From assembly GCF_011634895.1 (NCBI RefSeq), contig NZ_SIRR01000005.1, forward strand, positions 186,001 to 250,000: 64,000 nt of DNA, given 5' to 3'. The notes beneath the pieces are model-generated. The model was not told the origin of the DNA and made no database searches. It saw only the letters and a list, made by a program, of their open reading frames with translations. This DNA comes from Rheinheimera pleomorphica. Its GTDB lineage: Bacteria > Pseudomonadota > Gammaproteobacteria > Enterobacterales > Alteromonadaceae. Made by a program: the position numbers and the translations under genes. How positions within the stretch are numbered: the first letter of the stretch is position 1; the number at the start of each line of letters is the position of its first letter. Shown one piece after another: positions 37,026-44,673 of the stretch.

Positions 37026-37331
37026 TTAGTTACCAGGCGGAATTATACCGCCACCATTGCCTAAGGTGCTGATACCGCTATCTTTACCAGTTGAGCTTGC
37101 AGGTGCATTACCAGGAGGAATTATGCCGCCGCCGTTGCCCTGCGTGGTTACAACCGTTTCTTTTTCTAACAGCGCTCTGGCGCGTTCGCTTATTTGTACA
37201 GAGTCTGCACGGTTAACCTGAGCATTATTGGTTTCGCGTTGCGCAGTGTTGGTAGCCACAGCACTTTTTTCCTGCGCATATACTTGCAACTGGGCGCTAT
37301 TGTTATTACTTATGTTGTTAATTGACATCAT
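37026..37331 (-). CDS. small protein with duplicated GNGGGIIPPGN motif
   Basis: A 101-aa, low-complexity, cytoplasmic-looking protein with no signal peptide. The N-terminal half is rich in Asn, Gln and Ala. A conserved-looking helix (VQISERARALLEKE, ~45-58) follows; similar segments occur in small uncharacterised proteins of marine gammaproteobacteria. The C-terminal half contains the 11-residue motif GNGGGIIPPGN twice (coding 37107-37139 and 37029-37061), the second ending at the stop codon. Five of the eleven codons differ between copies, all synonymously. The gene stands alone; function unknown. Confidence 0.6.
   Translation of the reverse strand: MMSINNISNNNSAQLQVYAQEKSAVATNTAQRETNNAQVNRADSVQISERARALLEKETVVTTQGNGGGIIPPGNAPASSTGKDSGISTLGNGGGIIPPGN
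37029..37139 (-). repeat. two copies of an 11-residue coding repeat
   Basis: Coding copies at 37107-37139 and 37029-37061 both specify GNGGGIIPPGN, separated by 45 bp encoding a Ser/Thr-rich linker. The copies differ at five codons, all silent, so the amino acids rather than the DNA appear conserved. Confidence 0.85.
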
Positions 37332-37459
37332 TTACCTCTATCTATGCTGAGTTACTGATAGCCCATACTAGAATTATGTTAGGTACAATGCCAGCATACC
37401 GGCGGCAGATAAGTTGACAAAAATATGATATTTAGCATAAATCAGGTAAAAATCGCCAG

Positions 37460-38047
37460 ATGAATTATCTTGCTCACCTCGCTTTAGCACAGCCTAATCA
37501 TCATTCTTTAGTCGGCAACTTGTTAGGCGACTTCTGCAAAGGTGTTCCGCTAAATAGCCTGCCTGCCACCATACTGGCGGGGCTTGCCAATCATCGTGCT
37601 GTAGACAGGTTTACCGACCAGCACCCGCTGGTACGTCAATCCCGGTTGCTATTTTCTGCACAGCGCCGGCGTTTTGCTGGTATAGCGCTGGACGTGTTAT
37701 TTGATCATTTCTTAATCCGGCACTGGCAACAGTTTTACCCGCAACCTTTTACCCAGTACAAACATCAGCTGTACCGCCAGTTGGCAGACGCTGAACCTTT
37801 AATGCCCCTGGCGATGCAACGCACGATGCAAAGTGTCCGCTCAGATGATTGGTTCGGCAGTTACCAGCATTTGCCCACCGTAGCAATAGCACTGGAGCGT
37901 ATTGCCAAACGTATCCGCTTTAGCAATCAGTTTAGCGGAGTGCTGACCGACATAGCGCCCAATTATGTCAGCCTGGAACACACCTTTTTGCTGTTTTATC
38001 CACAATTACAGCAACATGTTGCCCAGCTGGCGCTTGAACATGCATAG
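37460..38047 (+). CDS. acpH: acyl carrier protein phosphodiesterase
   Basis: A 195-aa AcpH-family hydrolase that removes the 4'-phosphopantetheine arm from holo-ACP. The family N-terminus MNYLAHLALA is followed by GNLLGDFCKG, HRAVDRFTDQHP and LDVLFDHFL, containing the conserved His and Asp residues of the HD-like metal site. Length equals the E. coli enzyme within a few residues. It stands alone; no sharp ribosome site is visible. Confidence 0.93.
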   Translation: MNYLAHLALAQPNHHSLVGNLLGDFCKGVPLNSLPATILAGLANHRAVDRFTDQHPLVRQSRLLFSAQRRRFAGIALDVLFDHFLIRHWQQFYPQPFTQYKHQLYRQLADAEPLMPLAMQRTMQSVRSDDWFGSYQHLPTVAIALERIAKRIRFSNQFSGVLTDIAPNYVSLEHTFLLFYPQLQQHVAQLALEHA

Positions 38048-38179
38048 ATAAGTGATAACAAAGCCGGCCATTAGAGGTATCAGCGCAGATTTATCTGACC
38101 TTTTGTTGCGTTAAAAGCCTGCTATTGGCTAGACTAGCGCCCTGTTCGTTTTGATAGCTAAAAATACAGGAGCGCAATC

Positions 38180-38881
38180 ATGGGCGCACAATGGAAAGCC
38201 AAACACAAAATGGATGCGGCCAATGCTAAAGGCCGTATTTTTACCAAGCTGGCAAAAGAAATTGCCGTTGCCGCGCGCAATGGCGCCGATCCGGATATGA
38301 ACGCTAAATTACGCTCTGCTATAGAGGCGGCCAAAAAAGCGTCGATGCCCAAAGATACTCTGGAACGGGCAATTAAAAAAGGCGCCGGTTTACTTGATGG
38401 CCCGGCTAACTATGAAACCGTAGTGTATGAAGGCTTTGCGCCACATCAGGTACCGGTGATTGTAGAGTGTTTAACCGATAACAAAAACCGCAGCGCTATG
38501 AGTATCAGGCAGTTGTTTCGAAAAGGCCAGCTGGCCACATCAGGTGCCGTATCCTGGGATTTTAAACACTTAGGCCAGATTGAAGCTGAGCCTGAAACGG
38601 CCGATGCCGATATGGAGCTGGCGGCAATAGAAGCCGGCGCGCAGGACTTTGAGCAGGGCGATGAGAACGAAGTGGTGTTTTTAACCGAAGCCACCGACTT
38701 GGACGCTGTTGCCAAAGCCTTACCGGAATTTGGCTATAAAGTACTAAGTGCCAAACTGGTGTATCGCGCGAACAACCCGGTGACGCTGGATGACGCACAA
38801 CGCGCTGAAGTTGAAGCCTTTTTAGATGCTATCGATGCAGATGATGACGTACAAAACGTTTACGTTGGCTTGGCCGGTTAA
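38180..38881 (+). CDS. YebC/PmpR family protein
   Basis: A 233-aa member of the YebC/PmpR family. The N-terminus ([46 protein letters not shown]) and the [23 protein letters not shown] segment are family hallmarks. Members have been described as DNA-binding regulators and, more recently, as translation factors that relieve ribosome pausing. The start MGAQWK is closer to the YeeN than to the canonical YebC (MAGHSKW) branch. It is therefore probably a second paralogue. AGGAGCG precedes the ATG and a strong terminator follows. Confidence 0.9.
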   Translation: MGAQWKAKHKMDAANAKGRIFTKLAKEIAVAARNGADPDMNAKLRSAIEAAKKASMPKDTLERAIKKGAGLLDGPANYETVVYEGFAPHQVPVIVECLTDNKNRSAMSIRQLFRKGQLATSGAVSWDFKHLGQIEAEPETADADMELAAIEAGAQDFEQGDENEVVFLTEATDLDAVAKALPEFGYKVLSAKLVYRANNPVTLDDAQRAEVEAFLDAIDADDDVQNVYVGLAG

Positions 38882-38905
38882 ACTGCTTTTTCGTCCGCTG
38901 CTGTT

Positions 38906-38931
38906 AAGCCATCCGCCGGATGGCTTTTTTA
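38906..38931 (+). terminator. intrinsic terminator after the yebC-family gene
   Basis: AAGCCATCC (38906-38914) pairs with GGATGGCTT (38918-38926) around a GCC loop, followed by six T. It lies 25 bp after the stop and just before the end of the convergent cytochrome b562 gene. Confidence 0.93.
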
Positions 38932-38938
38932 TTGCTGC

Positions 38939-39322
38939 TTAGCCAAACAATAATTGCCAGATACTGACCTTGCGCTGCTTATGATATTGCTTACGCAACG
39001 CCTCAACCTGCCGCAAGTGCTGCTGGGCTGTGGCAAGATCATCACGCTGCGCTGCTGCTTTAGCGGCTTCCAGTTCAGTCAGCACCTGCGCCAGGCCGTG
39101 CCGAAACTGCTGTGCTTTATCTTCAGTAAACTGTGCCTGCCTGGCGTGCGTGGTTTGAACAATTAACTCGTCTAATACCGGCAATAAGGCATGGCTGTCT
39201 GTGGCTGTTATCGCTTGCTTAAATTGAAAGCCCATATTCTTCATTGTTTGTTCCAAGTCTACCGCCGCACTGGCGGCGAAGGTACAGAACAAACACAGAC
39301 TGAAGCAAAAATTACGCATCAT
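38939..39322 (-). CDS. cybC: cytochrome b562
   Basis: A 127-aa precursor of a periplasmic four-helix-bundle haem protein. The signal peptide is MMRNFCFSLCLFCTFAASA; the mature chain starts AVDLEQTMKNMGFQ. The axial haem ligands expected for b562, Met near position 7 and a C-terminal His in RKQYHKQRK, are both present, as is the FRHG segment. The physiological partner is unknown. GGAG precedes the first of two adjacent ATG codons. A longer frame to 39439 is open, but its extra residues come from 15-bp repeats in the leader and it would hide the signal peptide. Confidence 0.85.
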   Translation of the reverse strand: MMRNFCFSLCLFCTFAASAAVDLEQTMKNMGFQFKQAITATDSHALLPVLDELIVQTTHARQAQFTEDKAQQFRHGLAQVLTELEAAKAAAQRDDLATAQQHLRQVEALRKQYHKQRKVSIWQLLFG

Positions 39323-39334
39323 AACAACTCCGCT

Positions 39335-39379
39335 GAGAACAGGTGGACAGAGAACAGGCCGACAGAAAACAGGTGGGCA
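39335..39379 (-). repeat. three tandem 15-bp direct repeats upstream of the cytochrome b562 gene
   Basis: On the + strand the three units are GAGAACAGGTGGACA (39335-39349), GAGAACAGGCCGACA (39350-39364) and GAAAACAGGTGGGCA (39365-39379). They share nGAnAACAGGnnGnCA and lie 13-57 bp ahead of the gene start. They could be operator iterons, part of the untranslated leader, or an expanded simple repeat. Confidence 0.85.
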
Positions 39380-39394
39380 GTGTAAACGAAAATA

Positions 39395-39427
39395 GCCGGA
39401 CAGGCAGCAATACGCTGCCCGGCCGGC
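39395..39427. terminator. GC-rich hairpin between the CsbD-family gene and cybC
   Basis: GCCGGACAGGCAGC and GCTGCCCGGCCGGC flank an AATAC loop, with a bulge. The stem lies 20 bp downstream of the CsbD-family stop on the minus strand and is followed there by TATTTTCG. It probably ends that transcript before the cytochrome promoter region. Confidence 0.55.
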
Positions 39428-39447
39428 AAAATAATACAATAATATGC

Positions 39448-39645
39448 TTAGTAGCGGCTGAAAAAGTCCTCTACCTGCGTCATAGCATCTTCCCGGTCCA
39501 GGCCATAACGCTCCTGGATAATGTCGGCCAGCTCATCAAAATTGCCCCGGGTTTGCTCCAGCTCGTCGTAACTGATTTTATCCCACTGCAGTTTAGCCCT
39601 GGCGCGCATCTCGCCCCAGTTGCCTTCGTAATATTTGTAGCTCAT
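39448..39645 (-). CDS. CsbD-like stress protein
   Basis: A 65-aa protein with the CsbD-family pattern: YYEGNWGEMRARAKLQWDKISYDELEQT, then GNFDELADIIQERYGLDREDA. CsbD-like proteins are induced by general stress or stationary phase in other bacteria; their biochemical role is unknown. The start MSYKYYEG was chosen because AGGAG lies seven bases upstream and the family begins here; a 25-codon extension is rejected. It is upstream of, and in the same direction as, cytochrome b562, with a hairpin between. Confidence 0.85.
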   Translation of the reverse strand: MSYKYYEGNWGEMRARAKLQWDKISYDELEQTRGNFDELADIIQERYGLDREDAMTQVEDFFSRY

Positions 39646-39700
39646 GCGATTACTCCTATAGTTACAAGTAACGCTAAACCGGCGCTGCCTGCCTGATACA

Positions 39701-39733
39701 GCCCGGCACCTGATAAGCAACAGCTTATCGGGC
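39701..39733. other. intergenic hairpin upstream of the CsbD-family gene
   Basis: GATAAGC (39712-39718) and GCTTATC (39723-39729) form a perfect 7-bp stem with an AACA loop, inside a wider GCCCG/CGGGC pairing. It lies in the 206-bp gap between two divergent genes. No T-tract follows. Role unclear: it may be an operator or an RNA structure. Confidence 0.4.
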
Positions 39734-39851
39734 TAAGTTTAGTTGCTGTTTGGTGTTGTCGCTAAAATTTACCAACTGGTCTGACAGCGCTTGTTCTGCC
39801 CCGAAAAACCTGTTCAGATAGCAGCACACTTTCTCCTGATAGGAGCTAAAA

Positions 39852-41042
39852 ATGTTGCTAAAACTCCGGCCATTGGCCTTTTTATGCAGTGCTGCCCTGC
39901 TGACAGCCTGCGCCGCGCCGACCGATAGTCTGCCAACACAACGCAGCGCACAGCAAATTGCACAGCAAAGCATTATTATTGATACCCACATCGACGTGCC
40001 CTACCGACTGCATAAAGACTGGGAAGATGTTACTGTCGCCACCCAACGTGGCGAATTTGATTACCCGCGGGCGCAGGCTGGCGGTTTGAATGCGCCCTTT
40101 ATGTCAATTTATATACCGGCGTCGTATGAGCGCACCGGTGGTGGCTATCAATTGGCGAACCAACTGATTGACAGCATGGAAGCGTTGGTTGGCCGGGCAC
40201 CGGATAAATTTGCCATGGCATACAGCACTGAAGATGTACAAAATCAGTTTGGCAGTGGCAAGGTATCACTGGCGCTTGGCATGGAGAACGGCACGCCTAT
40301 AGAAGGCAAGTTAGACAATCTGCAGCACTTTTATCAGCGCGGTATCCGCTACATTACGTTGTCGCACTCTGAAAGTAACCATATCGCTGACTCCAGCTAC
40401 GATTTACGCCGGCGCTGGAACGGCTTAAGCCCCTTTGGTAAAGCGTTAGTGGTCGCGATGAACAATATCGGCATGATGATTGATATCTCGCACGTCTCTG
40501 ACGAAGCGTTTTATCAGACGGTAGCGCTGAGCAAGGTACCGGTGATTGCATCACATTCATCACTGCGCAGCTACACACCAGGCTTTGAACGCAATATGGA
40601 TGACGATATGCTCAAGGCGCTGGCAAAAAATGGCGGCGTGGTGCAAATAAACTTCGGTTCTTCTTTCGTTACGCAAATGGCAAACCAATATGGCGCTTTA
40701 CGTAAAGCGGCAGCAAAACATGCCGGCGTCCCTGATGATGACGCCTTTGAACTGGCGTTTCGCAAAAAGCATCCTTATCCGTTTGCGACCTTAGATACGG
40801 TGCTGGATCACATTGATCATGTGGTAAAACTGGTGGGTATTGATTACGTTGGTATAGGTTCAGATTACGATGGCGTGGGCGACTCTTTGCCGATTGGTTT
40901 AAAAGATGTCGCCAGCTACCCTAATCTGATTGACGGTTTGCTAAAGCGGGGTTATAGCGAAGCGGATATCGACAAGATACTCTCCGGCAACTTGCTGCGG
41001 GTTTGGCGGGAGGTTGAAGCATACGCCGCTAAACAGGGTTAA
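39852..41042 (+). CDS. membrane dipeptidase (peptidase M19), lipoprotein
   Basis: A 396-aa renal-dipeptidase-like zinc peptidase. It begins with a lipoprotein signal peptide ending in the lipobox LLTAC, so Cys20 is probably lipidated and the enzyme faces the periplasm. M19 motifs: DTHIDVPYRLH (first metal ligands H-x-D), ALGMENGTPI, TLSHSESNHIADSS, DISHVSD, ASHSSLRS and GIGSDYDG. Members cleave dipeptides, including some with D-residues. AGGAGC precedes the ATG, with a terminator hairpin downstream. The gene is transcribed alone. Confidence 0.93.
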   Translation: MLLKLRPLAFLCSAALLTACAAPTDSLPTQRSAQQIAQQSIIIDTHIDVPYRLHKDWEDVTVATQRGEFDYPRAQAGGLNAPFMSIYIPASYERTGGGYQLANQLIDSMEALVGRAPDKFAMAYSTEDVQNQFGSGKVSLALGMENGTPIEGKLDNLQHFYQRGIRYITLSHSESNHIADSSYDLRRRWNGLSPFGKALVVAMNNIGMMIDISHVSDEAFYQTVALSKVPVIASHSSLRSYTPGFERNMDDDMLKALAKNGGVVQINFGSSFVTQMANQYGALRKAAAKHAGVPDDDAFELAFRKKHPYPFATLDTVLDHIDHVVKLVGIDYVGIGSDYDGVGDSLPIGLKDVASYPNLIDGLLKRGYSEADIDKILSGNLLRVWREVEAYAAKQG

Positions 41043-41054
41043 GTTTGCCCGCAT

Positions 41055-41085
41055 CAGCGCGGCTATTGCCGCGCTGCATATTTTA
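41055..41085 (+). terminator. terminator after the M19 dipeptidase gene
   Basis: CAGCGCGGC (41055-41063) and GCCGCGCTG (41068-41076) form a perfect 9-bp stem around TATT, followed by CATATTTTAT. It lies 13 bp after the stop and just before the end of the convergent DUF445 gene, so it may serve both. Confidence 0.75.
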
Positions 41086-41793
41086 TAAGGGTATCAAGGC
41101 TGCAACCAAGCCAATCAGGCCGCCAAAAACACCACCCCACACCACCAGCCAGCCCAAATGCTGTTTAATCATTTGCTGAATAATGTCTTTGACCAGGGCC
41201 GGCGTTAGCTCGTTCAAACGCTGCTGCACTATGGTATCCACCTGGCTGCGAATACCTTCCAGTTGCTCCGGTTTGTCCAGCTGCGCCAGCACCAGCTGAT
41301 TAAACTCATCCGACTGCGAAACCTCCACCAGCGCCAGCTTTAGCTTGCCAATAAATGGCTCTTTTAATGGCAACAGTGCCGCGCTGCCACCAAACATGCT
41401 AAGCATGCCACCAAAGGAGGATTGTTCGACCACTTTTAACAAGGAGTCAAAGGCCGGTGATAAATCGGCGTTATTAATGACCGGTTCAAAATCAAAGGTC
41501 GGGCTATGGCTTTGCTGCTTATCCGCTAAAAAACGGTCAATGTTAGTGCTGCTGAAAAACTGTGTCATCACCAACTGGTAAATGCCGCTTTTGAACTGTT
41601 CAAACCGCGCCGGGATCACACCTGAGCCATATAACAGCGGCACCTTTTCAAATAGCATATGCACTGCCAGGGCATTGGTTAACGCTCCCGACAGGGCAAA
41701 CAAGCCGACACTGAGCAACAGCGGTTGCTGCCAATACCAGGCTGCAAGCGTAACCAGTGCTGCTAAGCCATTGGTAATCATATTTTTATTCAT
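41083..41793 (-). CDS. DUF445 family membrane protein
   Basis: A 236-aa protein with hydrophobic helices at both ends (NGLAALVTLAAWYWQQPLLLSVGLFALSGALTN near the start, LGWLVVWGGVFGGLIGLVAALIPL at the end). The soluble middle carries the DUF445 motifs GVIPARFEQFKSGIYQLV and LVKDIIQQMIKQHLGWLV. Function unknown. The start MNKNMITNG is chosen since GAGG lies five bases before it; a six-codon extension is possible. Confidence 0.85.
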   Translation of the reverse strand: MNKNMITNGLAALVTLAAWYWQQPLLLSVGLFALSGALTNALAVHMLFEKVPLLYGSGVIPARFEQFKSGIYQLVMTQFFSSTNIDRFLADKQQSHSPTFDFEPVINNADLSPAFDSLLKVVEQSSFGGMLSMFGGSAALLPLKEPFIGKLKLALVEVSQSDEFNQLVLAQLDKPEQLEGIRSQVDTIVQQRLNELTPALVKDIIQQMIKQHLGWLVVWGGVFGGLIGLVAALIPL

Positions 41794-41930
41794 GCCCACC
41801 TCAAATTGCATTAACGCTGTAGTTGTGAGCGCCGATTCTAATCAGCCCGATGCAGATCGGCAAGAGCAGGCTTCAGGTGGTGGCAGTTTAACTGCTATGC
41901 TAGCGCCAGCGAGTAACACGGGAGAGCAAA

Positions 41931-42449
41931 ATGAACATTGTCGTCGCGTCGGCCAACCCGGCTAAAATTAGTGCCGTACAACTGGCTTTCAGTCAGATAT
42001 TTGCCGGCCAAACATTAGCGTGTCGCGGCCAGAGCACCGCTTCAGGTGTTGCGGCTCAGCCAATGAGTAGTGAGGAAACCTTGCAAGGTGCACTGAACCG
42101 GCTACAGGCTATTACAACAGCGGTGCCGGGTGCCGACTATTATGTTGCGCTGGAAGCCGGCCTGGACGGTGATTGTAGCTTTGCCTGGATTGCCATTTCA
42201 CATCAGGGTCGTATCAGTAAAACCCGCTCCGCCAGTTTACCTTTGCCGCCCGCCGCCCTGCTGGCGATACAGCAGGGTGAAGAGCTCGGCGATGTGATGG
42301 ACCTTATGTTTGCGCAGCGTAATATCAAGCAGCAAGGCGGCGCTATTGCTATGCTGACGAATCACTTGCTGACCCGCTCCGGGGTGTATCAGCAAGCCAT
42401 TATTCTGGCGATGATCCCCTATATGCAACCACAGCTATTTAACCAATAA
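41931..42449 (+). CDS. yjjX: inosine/xanthosine triphosphatase
   Basis: A 172-aa house-cleaning NTPase that hydrolyses ITP and XTP, keeping deaminated purines out of nucleic acids. Family features: MNIVVASANPAKISAVQLAFSQIF at the N-terminus, QPMSSEETLQGALNRLQ, YYVALEAGLDG and a C-terminal GGAIAMLTNHLLTRSGVYQQAIILAM. Length matches E. coli YjjX. GGGAGAG precedes the ATG. Transcribed alone. Confidence 0.93.
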   Translation: MNIVVASANPAKISAVQLAFSQIFAGQTLACRGQSTASGVAAQPMSSEETLQGALNRLQAITTAVPGADYYVALEAGLDGDCSFAWIAISHQGRISKTRSASLPLPPAALLAIQQGEELGDVMDLMFAQRNIKQQGGAIAMLTNHLLTRSGVYQQAIILAMIPYMQPQLFNQ

Positions 42450-42452
42450 CGC

Positions 42453-42638
42453 TTAGTTATACCCCAGCACAGCACAATGCGCGGTGTCAGCTTCACGCCG
42501 CGGCTGTGCCTTATCTGCACTGTTGTCAGTCCATACCAGGCTTAGTGCCTGACGCTCCTGCTGGCTTAAATCCACGGTTTTCTGCTGCGCAAAATAAAAC
42601 GGTTGTTGCTGACTATGGTGTTGTTTAACGGCACTCAT
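42453..42638 (-). CDS. hypothetical small protein
   Basis: A 61-aa polar protein starting MSAVKQHHSQQQPFYFAQQK, with no signal peptide or membrane helix, ending HCAVLGYN. AGGAG six bases before this ATG makes it a credible gene; a seven-codon longer frame is rejected. The C-terminal part is acidic then basic (DNSADKAQPRREAD). No family recognised. Its stop lies 3 bp from the end of convergent yjjX, and the yfcC-type gene diverges on the other side. Confidence 0.5.
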   Translation of the reverse strand: MSAVKQHHSQQQPFYFAQQKTVDLSQQERQALSLVWTDNSADKAQPRREADTAHCAVLGYN

Positions 42639-42817
42639 AACAGACTCCTGTAAAGACAATAAGTTGATAGCACCCGCTAACTGTATTAAACAGAGCCTGA
42701 GCCCTGGCTGAACAATACGTAACTATTTGTCCTGTCAGACGGCCTGCGGTAGACTGTCGCGCCAAATTACTAACAGCGCCGCAGTGCGCTGACACAACAC
42801 TACAGGGCCGTTCGGTT

Positions 42818-44224
42818 ATGGTTAAATGGATGCGGGTGCCACACACCCTGACTTTGTTATTCAGTATGATGCTACTGGCGATGGTCGCCACCTGGATAGT
42901 GCCGCAAGGCTTTTTTGAAACCCAAACCCTGGCCAATGGCCGTTCTGCTGTGGTGCCCGGGACCTTTGCGCTGGTGGAAGAACGCCAGTATTTAAGCCCC
43001 TGGCAACTACTTACCGCTATACCACGGGCTTTTGCCAGTGCGCAGGATGTTATTTTCTTTGTGATGATTTTAGGCGGTGTATTATCTATTGCCCGTGCTA
43101 CCGGCACTGTCGATGCCTTAATTGGCCGTTTACTGGAAAAATACGGCGAAAAGCCGCAGATGCTGATCTTTATGGTGGTGTTTTGTTTTGCCATGGCATC
43201 AAGCTTTATCGGTACTGCCGGTGAGTATATTCCCTTTGTGTTAATTTTAGTGGCCTTGTGCAAAGCCATGCGGCTGGATGCGATGACCGCTGTCGGCATG
43301 ACAGTAGCCGGCTATGGTATAGGTTATGGTGTATCGGCGTTTAACCCTTTTACCGTGCTGATTGCCCAGCAAATAGCTGATTTGCCGCCTATGTCAGGTA
43401 ACTGGCTGCGGTTTGCTATCTTTGTCCCCTTTGTGCTGATTGGTTTTCATCATGTCTGGAGCTACGCCAAAAAAGTATTGGCTAACCCGGCTAACTCTAT
43501 GGTGGCCGATTTACCCTGCCCACTGGGTACCGAAGCACAGGTGAACTATCCCCCGCTGGCCTTAAACCATAAAGTGATCCTGGCCAGTTTTGTCGGCACT
43601 ATAGCGCTGGTCGCTTATGGTATAAAAATACATGGCTGGTACTTATATGAGTTAAGCGCCTGCTTTATCGGCTGGGGCTTGTTTGCGGCGGTGGTTGGCC
43701 GGGTCAAGGCCGATACCGCAGCACAGAAATTTATTGACGGTGCCATGGAGCTAACCACCACAGCAATGCTGATAGGTGTGGCGCGCGGCATTTCACTGGT
43801 GATGGAAGACGGCCAGATCTTACACAGCCTGGTGCATGGCTTGTCTATGCCATTATCTTATGTGGGCGCTGAAGCCGCGGCGGTCGGCATGTTATTAATT
43901 CAGACCTTGCTGAACTTCTTTGTGCCCTCAGGCAGTGGCCAGGCGTATGTTACTATGCCGCTAATGGTGCCGCTGAGCGATTTACTGCAGATCCCGCGTC
44001 AGGTTGCGGTGCTGGCCTATCAGTTTGGTGATGGTTTCTCTAATATGATAGTACCAACCAATGCCGTACTGATGGGCATTATTGGTATCGCCGGTATTCC
44101 TTACGGCCACTGGTTCCGCTTTTGTCTGCCGCTGATGGTTAAACTGATGCTGGCCTCATCCTTAGTACTGGTACTGGCGGTAATGTTTGGCTACGGCCTG
44201 GACATACAGCCGGTGGTATCCTGA
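42818..44224 (+). CDS. YfcC family (DcuC/ArcD-like) inner-membrane transporter
   Basis: A 468-aa integral membrane protein with about twelve hydrophobic helices. The pattern fits the YfcC/C4-dicarboxylate-basic amino acid antiporter group: MRVPHTLTLLFSMMLLAMVATWIVPQG, FFVMILGGVLSIARATGTVDALI, GTAGEYIPFVLILVALCKAM and the C-terminal LLIQTLLNFFVPSGSGQAYVTMPLM. The substrate is not established; amino acids, peptides or dicarboxylates are all possible. A long perfect hairpin follows the stop. Confidence 0.87.
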   Translation: MVKWMRVPHTLTLLFSMMLLAMVATWIVPQGFFETQTLANGRSAVVPGTFALVEERQYLSPWQLLTAIPRAFASAQDVIFFVMILGGVLSIARATGTVDALIGRLLEKYGEKPQMLIFMVVFCFAMASSFIGTAGEYIPFVLILVALCKAMRLDAMTAVGMTVAGYGIGYGVSAFNPFTVLIAQQIADLPPMSGNWLRFAIFVPFVLIGFHHVWSYAKKVLANPANSMVADLPCPLGTEAQVNYPPLALNHKVILASFVGTIALVAYGIKIHGWYLYELSACFIGWGLFAAVVGRVKADTAAQKFIDGAMELTTTAMLIGVARGISLVMEDGQILHSLVHGLSMPLSYVGAEAAAVGMLLIQTLLNFFVPSGSGQAYVTMPLMVPLSDLLQIPRQVAVLAYQFGDGFSNMIVPTNAVLMGIIGIAGIPYGHWFRFCLPLMVKLMLASSLVLVLAVMFGYGLDIQPVVS

Positions 44225-44251
44225 TAACAGGCCGGCTTAGCCGGCCTGTTA
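44225..44251. terminator. perfect 12-bp hairpin between convergent genes
   Basis: TAACAGGCCGGC (44225-44236) and GCCGGCCTGTTA (44240-44251) are exact complements with a TTA loop. The hairpin begins immediately after the yfcC-type stop and ends 4 bp before the stop of the convergent gene. No long T-tract follows on either strand, but stem strength and position suit termination. Confidence 0.65.
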
Positions 44252-44254
44252 CTG

Positions 44255-44665
44255 TTACTCCAACGTCAGCAACACCTTGACGTTATCGGATACGGCATTG
44301 GCACTGACATATCCGATAATATTCGGATTATTAGCAACCAGCGCCAACACCTCATTATCAGATGCCACCTCTTTGGGTGGCGTGCCTTTACCGGTAAACA
44401 CCAGCTTGGACCAAAACGCCTTAACCTGGCTCGATGAGCGACCAAGCGCCTTCTGATCGAACTCTGAGCGCAGTGGCACAGTGTTCTCCAGGTTTACCGG
44501 CACCGCAGAGGAGCCATCTGAGAAAGCGCTCAGTTTGCCGGTATACAACCGCGCCAGATCTTCCTGCGTCAAACTGGTTTGATTCGACGGATGTACAACA
44601 ATGGCAATCGCCGCTTCAGCAGTAAAAGACAGCAATAAACTGCCCGCAATAAGTAAGGTTTTCAT
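44255..44665 (-). CDS. periplasmic phosphate-binding-like (PstS-type) small protein
   Basis: A 136-aa exported protein (signal MKTLLIAGSLLLSFTAEA). The mature chain shows the short PBP-like pattern: AIVVHPSNQTSLTQEDLARLYTGKLSAFSDGSSAVPVNL, RSEFDQKALGRSSSQVKAFWSKLVFTGKGTPPKEV and NPNIIGYVSA. This matches proteins annotated as phosphate ABC transporter substrate-binding proteins, but it is half the length of PstS and has no transport operon nearby. It sits 8 bp downstream of the porin gene, a pairing seen in other Alteromonadales, suggesting a shared role at the cell envelope. Confidence 0.82.
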   Translation of the reverse strand: MKTLLIAGSLLLSFTAEAAIAIVVHPSNQTSLTQEDLARLYTGKLSAFSDGSSAVPVNLENTVPLRSEFDQKALGRSSSQVKAFWSKLVFTGKGTPPKEVASDNEVLALVANNPNIIGYVSANAVSDNVKVLLTLE

Positions 44666-44673
44666 CCTGCCTC

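Noticed and set aside
39323..39439. 39-codon N-terminal extension of cytochrome b562
   Set aside because: It is made of the 15-bp repeats and Cys/Pro-rich residues and would place the signal peptide inside the protein. The ATG after GGAG is more consistent with export.
42625..43299. A 224-codon frame opposite the 5' end of the YfcC-type gene
   Set aside because: It lies antisense to a clear transporter, has no family motif and no ribosome site, and its composition follows the mirror of hydrophobic codons.
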